Origin: Niallia sp. Man26 | Lineage (GTDB): Bacteria > Bacillota > Bacilli > Bacillales > Cytobacillaceae | NCBI RefSeq assembly: GCF_022049065.2 | Contig: NZ_CP095743.1 | Span: forward strand, 449,001-513,000 | Direction of reading: 5' to 3' | Length of the DNA stretch: 64,000 bases | Part shown: one piece after another, positions 17,467-25,331 of the stretch | How the letters are laid out: each line of letters starts with the position of its first letter | Position numbering within the stretch: position 1 is the first letter of the stretch | Translations under genes and position numbers: made by a program | Notes under the pieces: generated by a model | The model's database searches: none | What the model was told of the DNA's origin: nothing | The model's input: only the letters and a program-made list of their open reading frames with translations

Positions 17467-17506
17467 GATGATACCCTCCTACGTTGTTTAATATATTATA
17501 TGAATG

Positions 17507-17517
17507 TATGTTATAAT
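17507..17517 (+). promoter_or_regulatory. Extended -10 promoter of the XRE-cupin gene
   Basis: TATGTTATAAT contains TGn-TATAAT, 55 nt before the start codon. No good -35 lies at 17 bp, as is usual for extended -10 promoters. The region is AT-rich and shared with divergent azlCD. Confidence 0.6.
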
Positions 17518-17571
17518 GTACAGTATATAAAAGCTAGAATCATAAATCAATGAAAATTTAAGGAGCGTATA

Positions 17572-18120
17572 ATGGAATCTATTACAAATGTTATTGGGCA
17601 AAATCTTGAAAACCTGCGCAAAACAAGAGGTTATAGTCTGGATAAAGCAGCAGAGCTGACAGGTGTCAGCAAAGCAATGCTAGCCCAAATAGAAAAGGGG
17701 AAATCAAATCCAACTGTTTCAACATTATGGAAAATCGCAATGGGGCTGCAAGTTTCATTTTCTTATTTCATGACGGAAAATACAACGACTGTAAAGAAGG
17801 TGTTATTTAAGGAGATTGAGCCGTTTCGAGATGATGCGAATCAATATCGGCTGTTTTCACTGTTCCCGTTTCATCCTGAGAAGAAATTTGAAGTCTACAC
17901 TGTTGAAATGGATGGAAAGACAGAGCATTTTTCGGAAAAGCATGCAGGGGAGGAGTATGTGATTGTTGGAGAGGGAAGTGTTGCTGTCGTTATTGGTGAT
18001 GACAAATACTATCTTGAAAAAGGGGATGCCCTTTCCTTTACATCTAATCGAGATCATCTGTACATTAATACTGGAGACACCTTGGCGACACTTTTCGTTC
18101 TCATTTATTATCCGGAATAA
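17572..18120 (+). CDS. XRE-family regulator with C-terminal cupin sensor domain
   Basis: A 182-residue protein: HTH_3 domain at about 8-65 (LENLRKTRGYSLDKAAELTGVS, AQIEKGKSNPTVSTL) and a cupin beta-barrel at about 105-180 (HAGEEYVIVGEGSVAVVIG, YLEKGDALSF). This architecture is common for local regulators of transport and amino-acid genes. It is divergent from azlCD, 105 bp apart, so it most likely controls branched-chain amino acid export. The ligand is unknown. The ATG follows AAGGAGCGTATA. Its last 20 bases overlap the convergent small basic-protein gene. Confidence 0.85.
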   Translation: MESITNVIGQNLENLRKTRGYSLDKAAELTGVSKAMLAQIEKGKSNPTVSTLWKIAMGLQVSFSYFMTENTTTVKKVLFKEIEPFRDDANQYRLFSLFPFHPEKKFEVYTVEMDGKTEHFSEKHAGEEYVIVGEGSVAVVIGDDKYYLEKGDALSFTSNRDHLYINTGDTLATLFVLIYYPE

Positions 18121-18319
18121 AAAAAGAACCATTCTCCAAATCGCCGGATGAATGGCTCTTTTTATGTTTTTTCGCTTTACTGGACAGCAGTTCAGCTTTT
18201 GTTTTTGTTGTTTTTGTCATATGGTTGATGGTGCCCCAGCTTCCTCTTTTAATAGCAGGGTTGAATCCTGTTTCTCGGAGCTGTTTTTCCCGTCTTTTTT
18301 TTGCAGCAGATTTAGCCAT
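18101..18319 (-). CDS. Small highly basic protein, YqkK-like
   Basis: A 72-residue, Lys/Arg-rich protein (MAKSAAKKRREKQLRETG, PAIKRGSWGTINHMTKTTKTK). It resembles the small Bacillus protein YqkK as I remember it (MAKS-KKxR start, RGxW motif, VTKTTxTK segment); function unknown, nucleic-acid binding plausible from composition. GGAGG lies 10 nt upstream of the ATG. The 3' end runs 20 nt into the convergent XRE-cupin gene and contains that gene's terminator hairpin. A 20-bp hairpin lies directly upstream of its ribosome site. Confidence 0.7.
   Translation of the reverse strand: MAKSAAKKRREKQLRETGFNPAIKRGSWGTINHMTKTTKTKAELLSSKAKKHKKSHSSGDLENGSFFIPDNK
18121..18165. terminator. Terminator hairpin inside the end of the small basic-protein gene
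   Basis: AAAAAGAACCATTC pairs with GAATGGCTCTTTTT (one mismatch); A and T runs flank it, so it can act in both directions between the convergent, overlapping genes. Confidence 0.7.
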
Positions 18320-18343
18320 TTTTTAAATTCCTCCAATAAATAG

Positions 18344-18392
18344 AATAGGTATACTCTTAAAGCTTTAGCCTTGCTTTTAGAGTATACCTATT
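18344..18392. repeat. 20-bp near-perfect inverted repeat between MFS and small basic-protein genes
   Basis: AATAGGTATACTCTTAAAGC (18344-18363) pairs with GCTTTTAGAGTATACCTATT (18373-18392), with one mismatch and a 9-nt loop. It lies just past the MFS stop and 25 nt before the small-gene start on the same strand. It lacks a T run, so it is a terminator without tail, a processing hairpin or an operator. Confidence 0.7.
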
Positions 18393-18429
18393 ATTATATA
18401 CATTTTCTTATGAAAGATGCTAAGTTAGG

Positions 18430-19659
18430 TTATGACATGGATTGTTTTGCATATTTTGGATGGCGGTGCAGCATTGTTATTAAGAAAATGCCGCATATTA
18501 GCAGCAGGCTGCTTGTTGTAAAGAAAACAGCTGAAAAGCCGTAATGTGCTGCTATCAATCCGCCGAAGGTTGGTCCAATCACATTTCCAAGGAAGCGCAG
18601 GCTTGTTTCGTATCCCATCACTTCGCCCTGCATAGTAATCGGAACCTCCTGCCTTATATAGGCTATCCTTACTGGTATAAGTCCGCCAATGGATACGCCG
18701 AGAATAAAGCGGATAATCAACAGCTGCCAATATTCATGAACAAATCCGCCTGGCAAGTAGACTAATCCTGCTATAAATAACAAGATGACAAGTATCTTTA
18801 GATAGCCGTTACGATCACCAATTTCTCCCCATTTTCGAGCCATCAGCAAGTTTCCTAACCCAGCTGCTGAAAAGGCGATGCCGGAAAATAAGGCGATGCT
18901 CTCTGGACCATGCAGCTTACTTACATATAAAGAGAGGATCGGCTGAATGCTGAAATGGGCAATCTGAATAACAGCAGATATTAGCAGTACTGTAATAAAT
19001 ATTGGGTTTTTTAGTATATAGGCCAGCACCTCTTTTGACGAATAGTGCTTTTTGATGCCATCCTTCACAGGAAGGATGAATTCCTTTGTGGTGAAGACCA
19101 AGATAACGGACAGAAGGATAGCAAAAGAAGTATATCGGAAGGTTGCAGAGTAACCGAAGCTGTCAGCAATTGCTCCTCCAAGCAAAGGACCGATGAGGGA
19201 GCCTGTAATACTTCCGGTCTGCAAGGTGCCGAGAACCTTTCCAGCCGTTTTTTTAGGAGTTTGTGTAGCGATAAATGCCTGTGACATCGGAATAAAACCT
19301 GTAAAGAAGCCTGTGAAAAAGCGGAGCGCGAATAACTGCCATACGGAAGTGACAAAGCTCATTAGAAAGATGGAGAGTCCGAGACCGAAACCTAACGCAA
19401 TTAAGATTTTCTTTCTGCCATACTTATCCCCAATCTTTCCCCAAATAGGAGAAAATAAAAAAGCGGCAATGAAGGTGACTGAAAAACAGAGACCTGACCA
19501 ATGTTGAACATATTCCTCTGAGAAATTTCCCATTGACTCAATATAAAGAGATAAAAAAGGTAACACCATTGTCATGCTGCCGCTAATAAAAAAGTTAGCG
19601 AACCACATGATTGTTAAATTTCGTTTTGAATACTGTTGATAATCGTCCAAAAATAACAC
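18430..19659 (-). CDS. MFS multidrug-type exporter (DHA1 family)
   Basis: A 409-residue, 12-span major facilitator with the loop 2-3 motif GKIGDKYGRKK, a motif C-like region in TM5 (GSLIGPLLGGAIAD), and a repeat of the loop motif in the second half (ARKWGEIGDRNG). It probably exports drugs by proton antiport; MdtG-type proteins are the closest group I recall. The GTG at 19659 has a weak GAAAG upstream; TTG at 19650 is an alternative start. No regulator is adjacent. Confidence 0.8.
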   Translation of the reverse strand: MLFLDDYQQYSKRNLTIMWFANFFISGSMTMVLPFLSLYIESMGNFSEEYVQHWSGLCFSVTFIAAFLFSPIWGKIGDKYGRKKILIALGFGLGLSIFLMSFVTSVWQLFALRFFTGFFTGFIPMSQAFIATQTPKKTAGKVLGTLQTGSITGSLIGPLLGGAIADSFGYSATFRYTSFAILLSVILVFTTKEFILPVKDGIKKHYSSKEVLAYILKNPIFITVLLISAVIQIAHFSIQPILSLYVSKLHGPESIALFSGIAFSAAGLGNLLMARKWGEIGDRNGYLKILVILLFIAGLVYLPGGFVHEYWQLLIIRFILGVSIGGLIPVRIAYIRQEVPITMQGEVMGYETSLRFLGNVIGPTFGGLIAAHYGFSAVFFTTSSLLLICGIFLITMLHRHPKYAKQSMS

Positions 19660-19991
19660 TTCTTTCCGAAAACAATTTCGTTTTTCTAAATATTATCTTA
19701 ACGCAATTCATACAAACAAGGAAGCCTTTAGCTTTACAAAAATATTGGAAATGTGCTAGTTCATTTTATTTTTTTAAGAATATTCAGCATTTGTATTCCT
19801 TAAAAGAACAAATGTATTTTACGAGAAGAAAACACTTGCTTCTTTAGTGCAAAAAAGCAATAATATGTTTAGTATTAATAATGGAAAATTTAAAAAATAC
19901 CCTTAAGCGAGATGTTCCGCTGTTTATGGGAATGATAGCGAGGGAATTGACTAGCATAAACAATATACTTGATTCAATGGGAGATGGCGGC

Positions 19992-21341
19992 ATGAAGGTA
20001 GTTAAGTTTGGGGGAAGCTCATTAGCTTCAGGACAGCAACTGGAAAAGGTACTGCAAATCATTAAGGCAGATAATGAGCGCAGAGTTGTTGTAGTGTCTG
20101 CCCCAGGGAAAAGAAATAATGAGGATACGAAAGTGACAGATTTGCTTATCAGCTGCGGTGAGAAGGTTTTGGCAGGAAAGGATCCAGGCGAAGAGGTAGA
20201 ACAGATTATCGAAAGGTATGCAGATATTGCCAGAGAGCTTGACCTTTCCAGTGACATCATCACACAGATTAAGGGAGATTTCCTGGAGCTGTTAGCAGGT
20301 AGCACAGAAAATGCCCATTCCTTTATGGAAGCAGTAAAGGCGAGCGGGGAAGATAACAATGCTAAATTGGTTGCGAATTTCTTAACAGCAAGAGGCTTAA
20401 AAGCAGTATATGTAAATCCAAAGGAAGCAGGGCTAATCGTGACAGATGAGCCAGGTAATGCCCAAGTGCTGCCAGAGTCTTATGACCGCTTATATTCGCT
20501 GCGTGACTATAATGACATTATTGTGTTTCCAGGATTTTTCGGATACAGCAAGTCTGGTGAGGTTGTCACATTCTCAAGGAGCGGCTCTGATATAACTGGT
20601 GCAATCTTGGCAAATGGCCTCAAGGCTTCTGTATATGAGAATTTCACAGATGTAGATGCAGTCTACTCCGTAAATCCAGCTATTGTGGCTCAGCCAAAGG
20701 AAATCAGTGTCCTTACATATCGGGAGATGAGGGAGCTTTCTTATGCCGGCTTTTCTGTCTTCCATGCAGAAGCTTTAATTCCTGCTTATCGTGCGGGAAT
20801 TCCGGTTCATGTAAAGAATACGAATAATCCTGCCGTTCCTGGTACAAAGATTGCAGCAAAGCGGGATAATGATAATGGACCTGTAGTAGGAATTGCGAAT
20901 GATAAAGGTTTTTGCTCCATCTATATCAGCAAGTATTTAATGAATAAAGAGATTGGCTTTGCTAGAAGAGTTCTCTCTATTCTTGAGGAATATGGAATCT
21001 CTTATGAACATATGCCTTCAGGTATTGATGATTTGACAATCATTTTGCGTCAAGACCAGCTGCTCCATGTGAATGAATCAGAGCTGCTTGACCGGATAAA
21101 GGAAGAACTGCATGCAGAAGAAGCTGTCATCGAGCATAATCTGTCATTAATTATGGTGGTTGGAGAAGGAATGCGCCATAATGTCGGAACAACATCGCGG
21201 GCAGCGGCAGCGCTGGCACAGGCAGGAGTTAATATAGAAATGATTAACCAAGGTTCGTCTGAAGTCAGCATGATGTTTGGCGTAAAAGAGCATTTTGCCA
21301 AGAAGGCTGTGAAAGCATTATACGAAGAGTTTTTTCAATAA
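19992..21341 (+). CDS. thrD: Aspartokinase III (ThrD/YclM type)
   Basis: Phosphorylates L-aspartate, the first step to lysine, threonine, methionine and diaminopimelate. 449 residues, nearly the 454 of B. subtilis YclM/ThrD, which it resembles throughout: MKVVKFGGSSLASG, VVVSAPGK, KASGEDNNAKL, FSRSGSDITG, NFTDVDAVYSVNP. It ends with two ACT domains (about 310-449), including VGEGMRHNVGTTSRAAAALAQ. The ATG at 19992 is chosen by this alignment and by GGGAGA upstream; an earlier in-frame ATG at 19881 would add 37 atypical residues. The 332-bp upstream gap shows no lysine or other riboswitch that I can recognise. Confidence 0.93.
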   Translation: MKVVKFGGSSLASGQQLEKVLQIIKADNERRVVVVSAPGKRNNEDTKVTDLLISCGEKVLAGKDPGEEVEQIIERYADIARELDLSSDIITQIKGDFLELLAGSTENAHSFMEAVKASGEDNNAKLVANFLTARGLKAVYVNPKEAGLIVTDEPGNAQVLPESYDRLYSLRDYNDIIVFPGFFGYSKSGEVVTFSRSGSDITGAILANGLKASVYENFTDVDAVYSVNPAIVAQPKEISVLTYREMRELSYAGFSVFHAEALIPAYRAGIPVHVKNTNNPAVPGTKIAAKRDNDNGPVVGIANDKGFCSIYISKYLMNKEIGFARRVLSILEEYGISYEHMPSGIDDLTIILRQDQLLHVNESELLDRIKEELHAEEAVIEHNLSLIMVVGEGMRHNVGTTSRAAAALAQAGVNIEMINQGSSEVSMMFGVKEHFAKKAVKALYEEFFQ

Positions 21342-21350
21342 AATTTACAC

Positions 21351-21380
21351 CTGCTGCTTTTATTAGCAGCAGGTTTTTTG
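21351..21380 (+). terminator. Terminator of the aspartokinase gene
   Basis: CCTGCTGC / GCAGCAGG with an 8-nt loop, then T6. Confidence 0.9.
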
Positions 21381-21490
21381 TTTGCTCTTAAGTTTTGATG
21401 ATTTGGAGTAGGACAAACAAATTGTGAGAAAAAAATTTAAGTTGAGATGAGTGTTAGATTTTCTGACATAAATTTAGTTTATAGTAGAAA

Positions 21491-21505
21491 ATGAAAGCGG
21501 AAACA
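21491..21505 (+). promoter_or_regulatory. Catabolite-responsive element (cre) before the M20-opp operon
   Basis: ATGAAAGCGGAAACA fits every position of the B. subtilis CcpA consensus WTGNAANCGNWWNCW. It lies in the 468-bp non-coding leader, about 305 bp upstream of the first M20 gene and about 90 bp upstream of the best -10 element. CcpA control is inferred. Confidence 0.6.
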
Positions 21506-21572
21506 ATGTTGTGGTAGGTAGAACGGGGGAAAAATAAGTGCAAATACAATAATTAACTATTAATTCTGTTTA

Positions 21573-21613
21573 TTATGATAATTAAAAAAACTTAGTATAC
21601 TATTCCGAAAATT
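21573..21613 (+). promoter_or_regulatory. Putative promoter with CodY-like box for the M20-opp operon
   Basis: TATACT (21596-21601) has a weak -35, TTATGA, 17 bp upstream. Overlapping its right edge, ACTATTCCGAAAATT (21599-21613) matches the CodY box AATTTTCWGAAAATT with three mismatches. Peptide-uptake operons are classical CodY targets. The rest of the 21381-21809 leader holds no gene. Confidence 0.45.
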
Positions 21614-21809
21614 GAAGTTAATTTATAAGAAATAGAATACTTGCTAGGAAAAAGAAAGGAGGAATTCGCTAATATTACCAGTAATAGAGAGTGGCAACTC
21701 AACTAGAAAAGAGTGAATAAATATACTTTTTAATTTGTAATTATTAAAACCTCAAAAAACCTTTTGGAAAGATGTAATTAAAATTCTTCATTATATTAGG
21801 AGGGAACGT

Positions 21810-23015
21810 ATGTTACAAAAATGGCATGAAGAGCTGGAAACAATGTTCGATCAGATGGTGGAGTGGAGAAGACATATGCATCAGTATCCTGAGCTGTCAT
21901 TCCAGGAGGTTGAAACTCCAAAGATGATTGCAGATATCCTTGAGGGATTCGGAATAGAAGTGAGGCGCAATGTTGGGGGCAGAGGTGTAGTAGGAAAAAT
22001 CTATGGAGCGAAACCAGGGAAAACGATTGCCTTGAGGGCAGACTTTGATGCATTGCCAATTCAGGATGAGAAGGAAGTGCCTTATAAGTCAAAGGTCGCT
22101 GGTGTAATGCATGCTTGCGGGCATGACGGCCATACTGCCACATTGCTTGCCGTTGCAAAGGTACTGCAGGATAACAAGGAAAACATCGCCGGTAATATAG
22201 TGCTTTTACATCAGCATGCAGAGGAGCTGTCACCAGGCGGTGCAAAGGCAATGATTGAAGATGACTGCCTTGCAGGAGTTGATGTAGTATTCGGAGCACA
22301 TCTATCCAGTTTAAGTGAGTTAGGCAAGTATTATTGCAAGCCAGGCTATTCCCAGGCTGCAGCAGATGCATTTGAAATCACAGTAAGCGGAAAAGGCGGA
22401 CACGGTTCATCGCCACATGAAACGGTCGATGCTATCGCTGTCGGCACAGCTCTTGTTACACAACTGCAGTTCATTGCAAGCCGCAGAGTAGATCCACTGA
22501 ACCCTGTTGTACTGTCAATCGGTTCCTTCCACAGCGGCAATGCTAAAAATGTTATTGCTTCAAAGGCAACATTGACTGGAACAGTAAGAACACTCGATAA
22601 AGACTTACGTGTATTTATGGAAGAGGAAATACGCTTAATGGCAGAGAGTGTTTGTGAAAGCATGCAAGCATCTTGTGAAGTGAATTACATAAAAGGATAT
22701 CCTGCCGTTTATAATCATGAAGAGGAAGTGGCTGTTTTTGAGAAGGTGATTGCAGACAGCCTAGATAAGGAAATGGTCGTTCGATCTTTGCCAATTATGG
22801 GAGCAGAGGACTTCTCCTATTATCTGCTAGAAAAACCAGGCATGTTCTTCCATACTGGTGCAAGAATAGAAGAGGCACAAAGCTATCCGCACCACCATCC
22901 AATGTTTGATTTTGATGAGAGAGCCATGATAAATGCCGGCAAAGCTTTCTTGAGTATTGTAGAGCACTATGTTGCTATTAAGTCACAAGAGGAAGTGGCG
23001 GAAACTGTTCTTTAA
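21810..23015 (+). CDS. M20-family (M20D) metallo-amidohydrolase, first of two tandem copies
   Basis: Hydrolyses an N-acyl or peptide amide bond; the family includes hippurate hydrolases, N-acyl-amino-acid amidohydrolases and IAA-amino-acid hydrolases. 401 residues. Metal-site motifs: HACGHDGHTA (about 101-110), HQHAEE (about 135) with the catalytic Glu, and FGAHL (His about 160); late ligand His in PHHHPMFDFDERAM. The dimerisation lid lies in the middle (about 185-290). AGGAGGGAACGT precedes the ATG. It begins an operon with a close paralogue and a peptide ABC importer, so it probably acts on imported acylated amino acids or short peptides in the cytoplasm. Confidence 0.88.
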   Translation: MLQKWHEELETMFDQMVEWRRHMHQYPELSFQEVETPKMIADILEGFGIEVRRNVGGRGVVGKIYGAKPGKTIALRADFDALPIQDEKEVPYKSKVAGVMHACGHDGHTATLLAVAKVLQDNKENIAGNIVLLHQHAEELSPGGAKAMIEDDCLAGVDVVFGAHLSSLSELGKYYCKPGYSQAAADAFEITVSGKGGHGSSPHETVDAIAVGTALVTQLQFIASRRVDPLNPVVLSIGSFHSGNAKNVIASKATLTGTVRTLDKDLRVFMEEEIRLMAESVCESMQASCEVNYIKGYPAVYNHEEEVAVFEKVIADSLDKEMVVRSLPIMGAEDFSYYLLEKPGMFFHTGARIEEAQSYPHHHPMFDFDERAMINAGKAFLSIVEHYVAIKSQEEVAETVL

Positions 23016-23065
23016 GATTTGTAGTCAAGCTGATAATTTAAATAGTGGATGGGAGAGATGCTGCA

Positions 23066-24280
23066 ATGTTAAGCAAATGGTATGAAGAAATTGAAGCGAT
23101 GTATAGCAAAATGGTGGAGTGGAGACGTCATTTTCATGAAAATCCCGAGCTTTCCTTTCAAGAAGTAAACACTAGCAAAATGATCGGTGATTTACTTGAG
23201 AGCTTCGGAATTGAAATAAGAAGAAATGTTGGCGGAAATGGGGTTGTTGGAAAAATTCGGGGGGCGAAACCGGGGAAAACCATTGCTTTGAGAGCTGACT
23301 TCGATGCATTGCCAATTCAAGACGAGAAGGATGTTCCCTTTAAATCGAAGGTAGACGGAATCATGCATGCATGCGGACATGATGGTCATACAGCCACATT
23401 GCTGGCAGTGGCAAAGGTGCTGAATGACAATAAGGAAAGTCTTGCAGGCAATATTGTGCTTTTACATCAGCATGCAGAAGAGCTTCCGCCAGGTGGAGCT
23501 ATTGCCATGATAGAGGATGGATGTCTTGATGGAGTAGATGTTGTGTTTGGGGCACATCTTGCTTCAGGAAATGCGCTTGGAGAAGTGCTATATGGAGTCG
23601 GACCTGCTTCTGCTGCAAGTGATACCTTTGAATTGAAGATTCAGGGCAAAGGCGGACATGGAGCTTCTCCGCACCAAACAATTGATTCTATTGCAATTGG
23701 AGCGCAGATTGCTAACCAATTAAAGCATATTGTCAGCCGCCGTGTTAATCCGCAAAAACCTGCTGTTATCTCAATCGGCTCCTTCCATGCAGGTAATGCT
23801 GGGAATGTCATTGCAGACACTGCAGAAATAACTGGCACAGTCCGTACTTTTGACGAAGATGTTCGTGACCTTATTGAAAAAGAAATGGATGAACTGATTA
23901 GCGGTGTTTGCAAGGCATTTCATGCAACCTATGAATTTGATTATTCAAGAGGCTATCCTTCCACTGTGAATACACAGGAAGAAACAGATATTCTTGTAGA
24001 GTGCATTACAGCTAATTTACCAGATCAGAAGCTAGTGGAAATCGTGAAGCCAGGAATGGGCGGAGAGGATTTTGCTTATTATCTTCAACACAGACCAGGC
24101 TCATTCTTTTCTGTCGGTGCTAGAAACGAAGAAATCGGTGCTGTTTATCCTCATCACCATCCAATGTTTACATTTGATGAGAGAGCAATGCTTCATACAG
24201 CAAAAATTTTCTTGAGTCTAGTAGATTATTATCTGAATCCTGAAAAGGCTGATGCATTAGTAGAATCAACCACTATTTAA
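23066..24280 (+). CDS. M20-family (M20D) metallo-amidohydrolase, second tandem copy
   Basis: A 404-residue paralogue of the preceding gene; the first 150 residues are nearly the same (VEWRRHFHENPELSFQEV, HACGHDGHTATLLAVAKVL, LLHQHAEELPPGG), showing tandem duplication. All metal ligand motifs are kept. Divergence is greatest around residues 160-190 (ALGEVLYGVGPASAASDTFE), near the substrate pocket, which suggests a different acyl or side-chain preference. The ATG at 23066 follows GGGAGAG; a GTG at 23045 is possible. The 50-nt gap after the first copy and 25-nt gap before oppD indicate one transcript. Confidence 0.88.
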   Translation: MLSKWYEEIEAMYSKMVEWRRHFHENPELSFQEVNTSKMIGDLLESFGIEIRRNVGGNGVVGKIRGAKPGKTIALRADFDALPIQDEKDVPFKSKVDGIMHACGHDGHTATLLAVAKVLNDNKESLAGNIVLLHQHAEELPPGGAIAMIEDGCLDGVDVVFGAHLASGNALGEVLYGVGPASAASDTFELKIQGKGGHGASPHQTIDSIAIGAQIANQLKHIVSRRVNPQKPAVISIGSFHAGNAGNVIADTAEITGTVRTFDEDVRDLIEKEMDELISGVCKAFHATYEFDYSRGYPSTVNTQEETDILVECITANLPDQKLVEIVKPGMGGEDFAYYLQHRPGSFFSVGARNEEIGAVYPHHHPMFTFDERAMLHTAKIFLSLVDYYLNPEKADALVESTTI

Positions 24281-24305
24281 CTGAAATTCAACTGGAGGGG
24301 GAAGA

Positions 24306-25331
24306 ATGGGGAACAATATTTTAGAAGTGGATAAACTGCAAACGGCTTTTAAAACAGATAAGGGGGAAGTCATTTCTGTCGAAGAAGTGACTTTCCAGCT
24401 AGAGCCTGGTGAGACAATCGGGATTGTCGGTGAATCAGGCTGCGGTAAGAGTGTTACTTCTTTATCTATCATGAGACTTCTCGGAACACACGGCTTCATA
24501 AAAAAGGGCTCTGTAAAGCTGAATGGCAAAGATTTAACACAAATTTCAGAGGCTGATATGAGAAAGGTGCGCGGAAACGAAATTTCCATGATCTTTCAGG
24601 AGCCGATGACCTCCTTAAATCCGGTATTCACAATCGGAAACCAAATGGTTGAATTGATTCGTCTGCATATGGACTACAATGCGAAAGAGGCAAAAAGCTA
24701 TGCAGTAGAAATGCTTCAAAAGGTTGGGATACCGAGAGCAGAAGTAATTATTGATGAATACCCCCATGCTCTATCAGGCGGAATGAGACAGCGGGTCATG
24801 ATTGCGATGGCATTATCCTGCAAGCCAAAGCTGTTGATTGCAGATGAGCCGACAACAGCCCTTGATGTCACAATTCAAGCGCAAATACTGGAACTAATGA
24901 AAAGCTTAAAAAAGGAATCGAACACTTCCATTATGATGATCACACATGATTTGGGCGTTATTGCTGAAATGGCTGATAAGGTGATTGTTATGTATGCCGG
25001 CCAGGTGGTGGAGGAAGCGGATGTATTTACATTATTCGATGAACCGAAGCATCCATATACAAAAGGTTTAATCGATTCCATCCCTCATTTAGAATACGAT
25101 TCAGATGAGAAGCTGTATTCTATCCCTGGGTCTGTACCGACATTGCAGCAAATGCCAAAGGGCTGCCGTTTTCATACAAGATGTCCTTATGCAATGGAAA
25201 AATGCATTGCAGAAAGACCTCCCCATGTAGAGGTTGATGGCAAGAGTGAGCATAAAGTAAGATGCTGGCTTTATGATGAGGCAGGCAGCAAGACAAGCAC
25301 ACATACTAGTGGAAGTGAGGTAAATGTATGA
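24306..25331 (+). CDS. oppD: Peptide ABC importer ATPase (OppD/AppD type)
   Basis: A 341-residue ATPase of the oligopeptide/dipeptide importer family: Walker A GESGCGKS, Q loop, signature LSGGMRQR, Walker B LLIADEPTTALD, H loop MITHD. It has the C-terminal OppD/F extension with Cys residues (GCRFHTRCPYAMEKC) that hold a 4Fe-4S cluster in some members. It works with the OppF ATPase of the next gene, overlapping by 4 nt (ATGA). Gene order D-F-B-C-A resembles the B. subtilis app operon. The preceding M20 hydrolases suggest that the imported ligand is their substrate. Confidence 0.92.
   Translation: MGNNILEVDKLQTAFKTDKGEVISVEEVTFQLEPGETIGIVGESGCGKSVTSLSIMRLLGTHGFIKKGSVKLNGKDLTQISEADMRKVRGNEISMIFQEPMTSLNPVFTIGNQMVELIRLHMDYNAKEAKSYAVEMLQKVGIPRAEVIIDEYPHALSGGMRQRVMIAMALSCKPKLLIADEPTTALDVTIQAQILELMKSLKKESNTSIMMITHDLGVIAEMADKVIVMYAGQVVEEADVFTLFDEPKHPYTKGLIDSIPHLEYDSDEKLYSIPGSVPTLQQMPKGCRFHTRCPYAMEKCIAERPPHVEVDGKSEHKVRCWLYDEAGSKTSTHTSGSEVNV

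Noticed and set aside
19611..19847. 78-codon + strand frame before the aspartokinase gene
   Set aside because: Overlaps the MFS start region, no ribosome site, AT-driven composition.
19660..19991. Possible lysine riboswitch before aspartokinase
   Set aside because: The 332-bp gap lacks the conserved core and long helices of the L box; only AT-rich sequence and a poor promoter-like TTGACT are seen.
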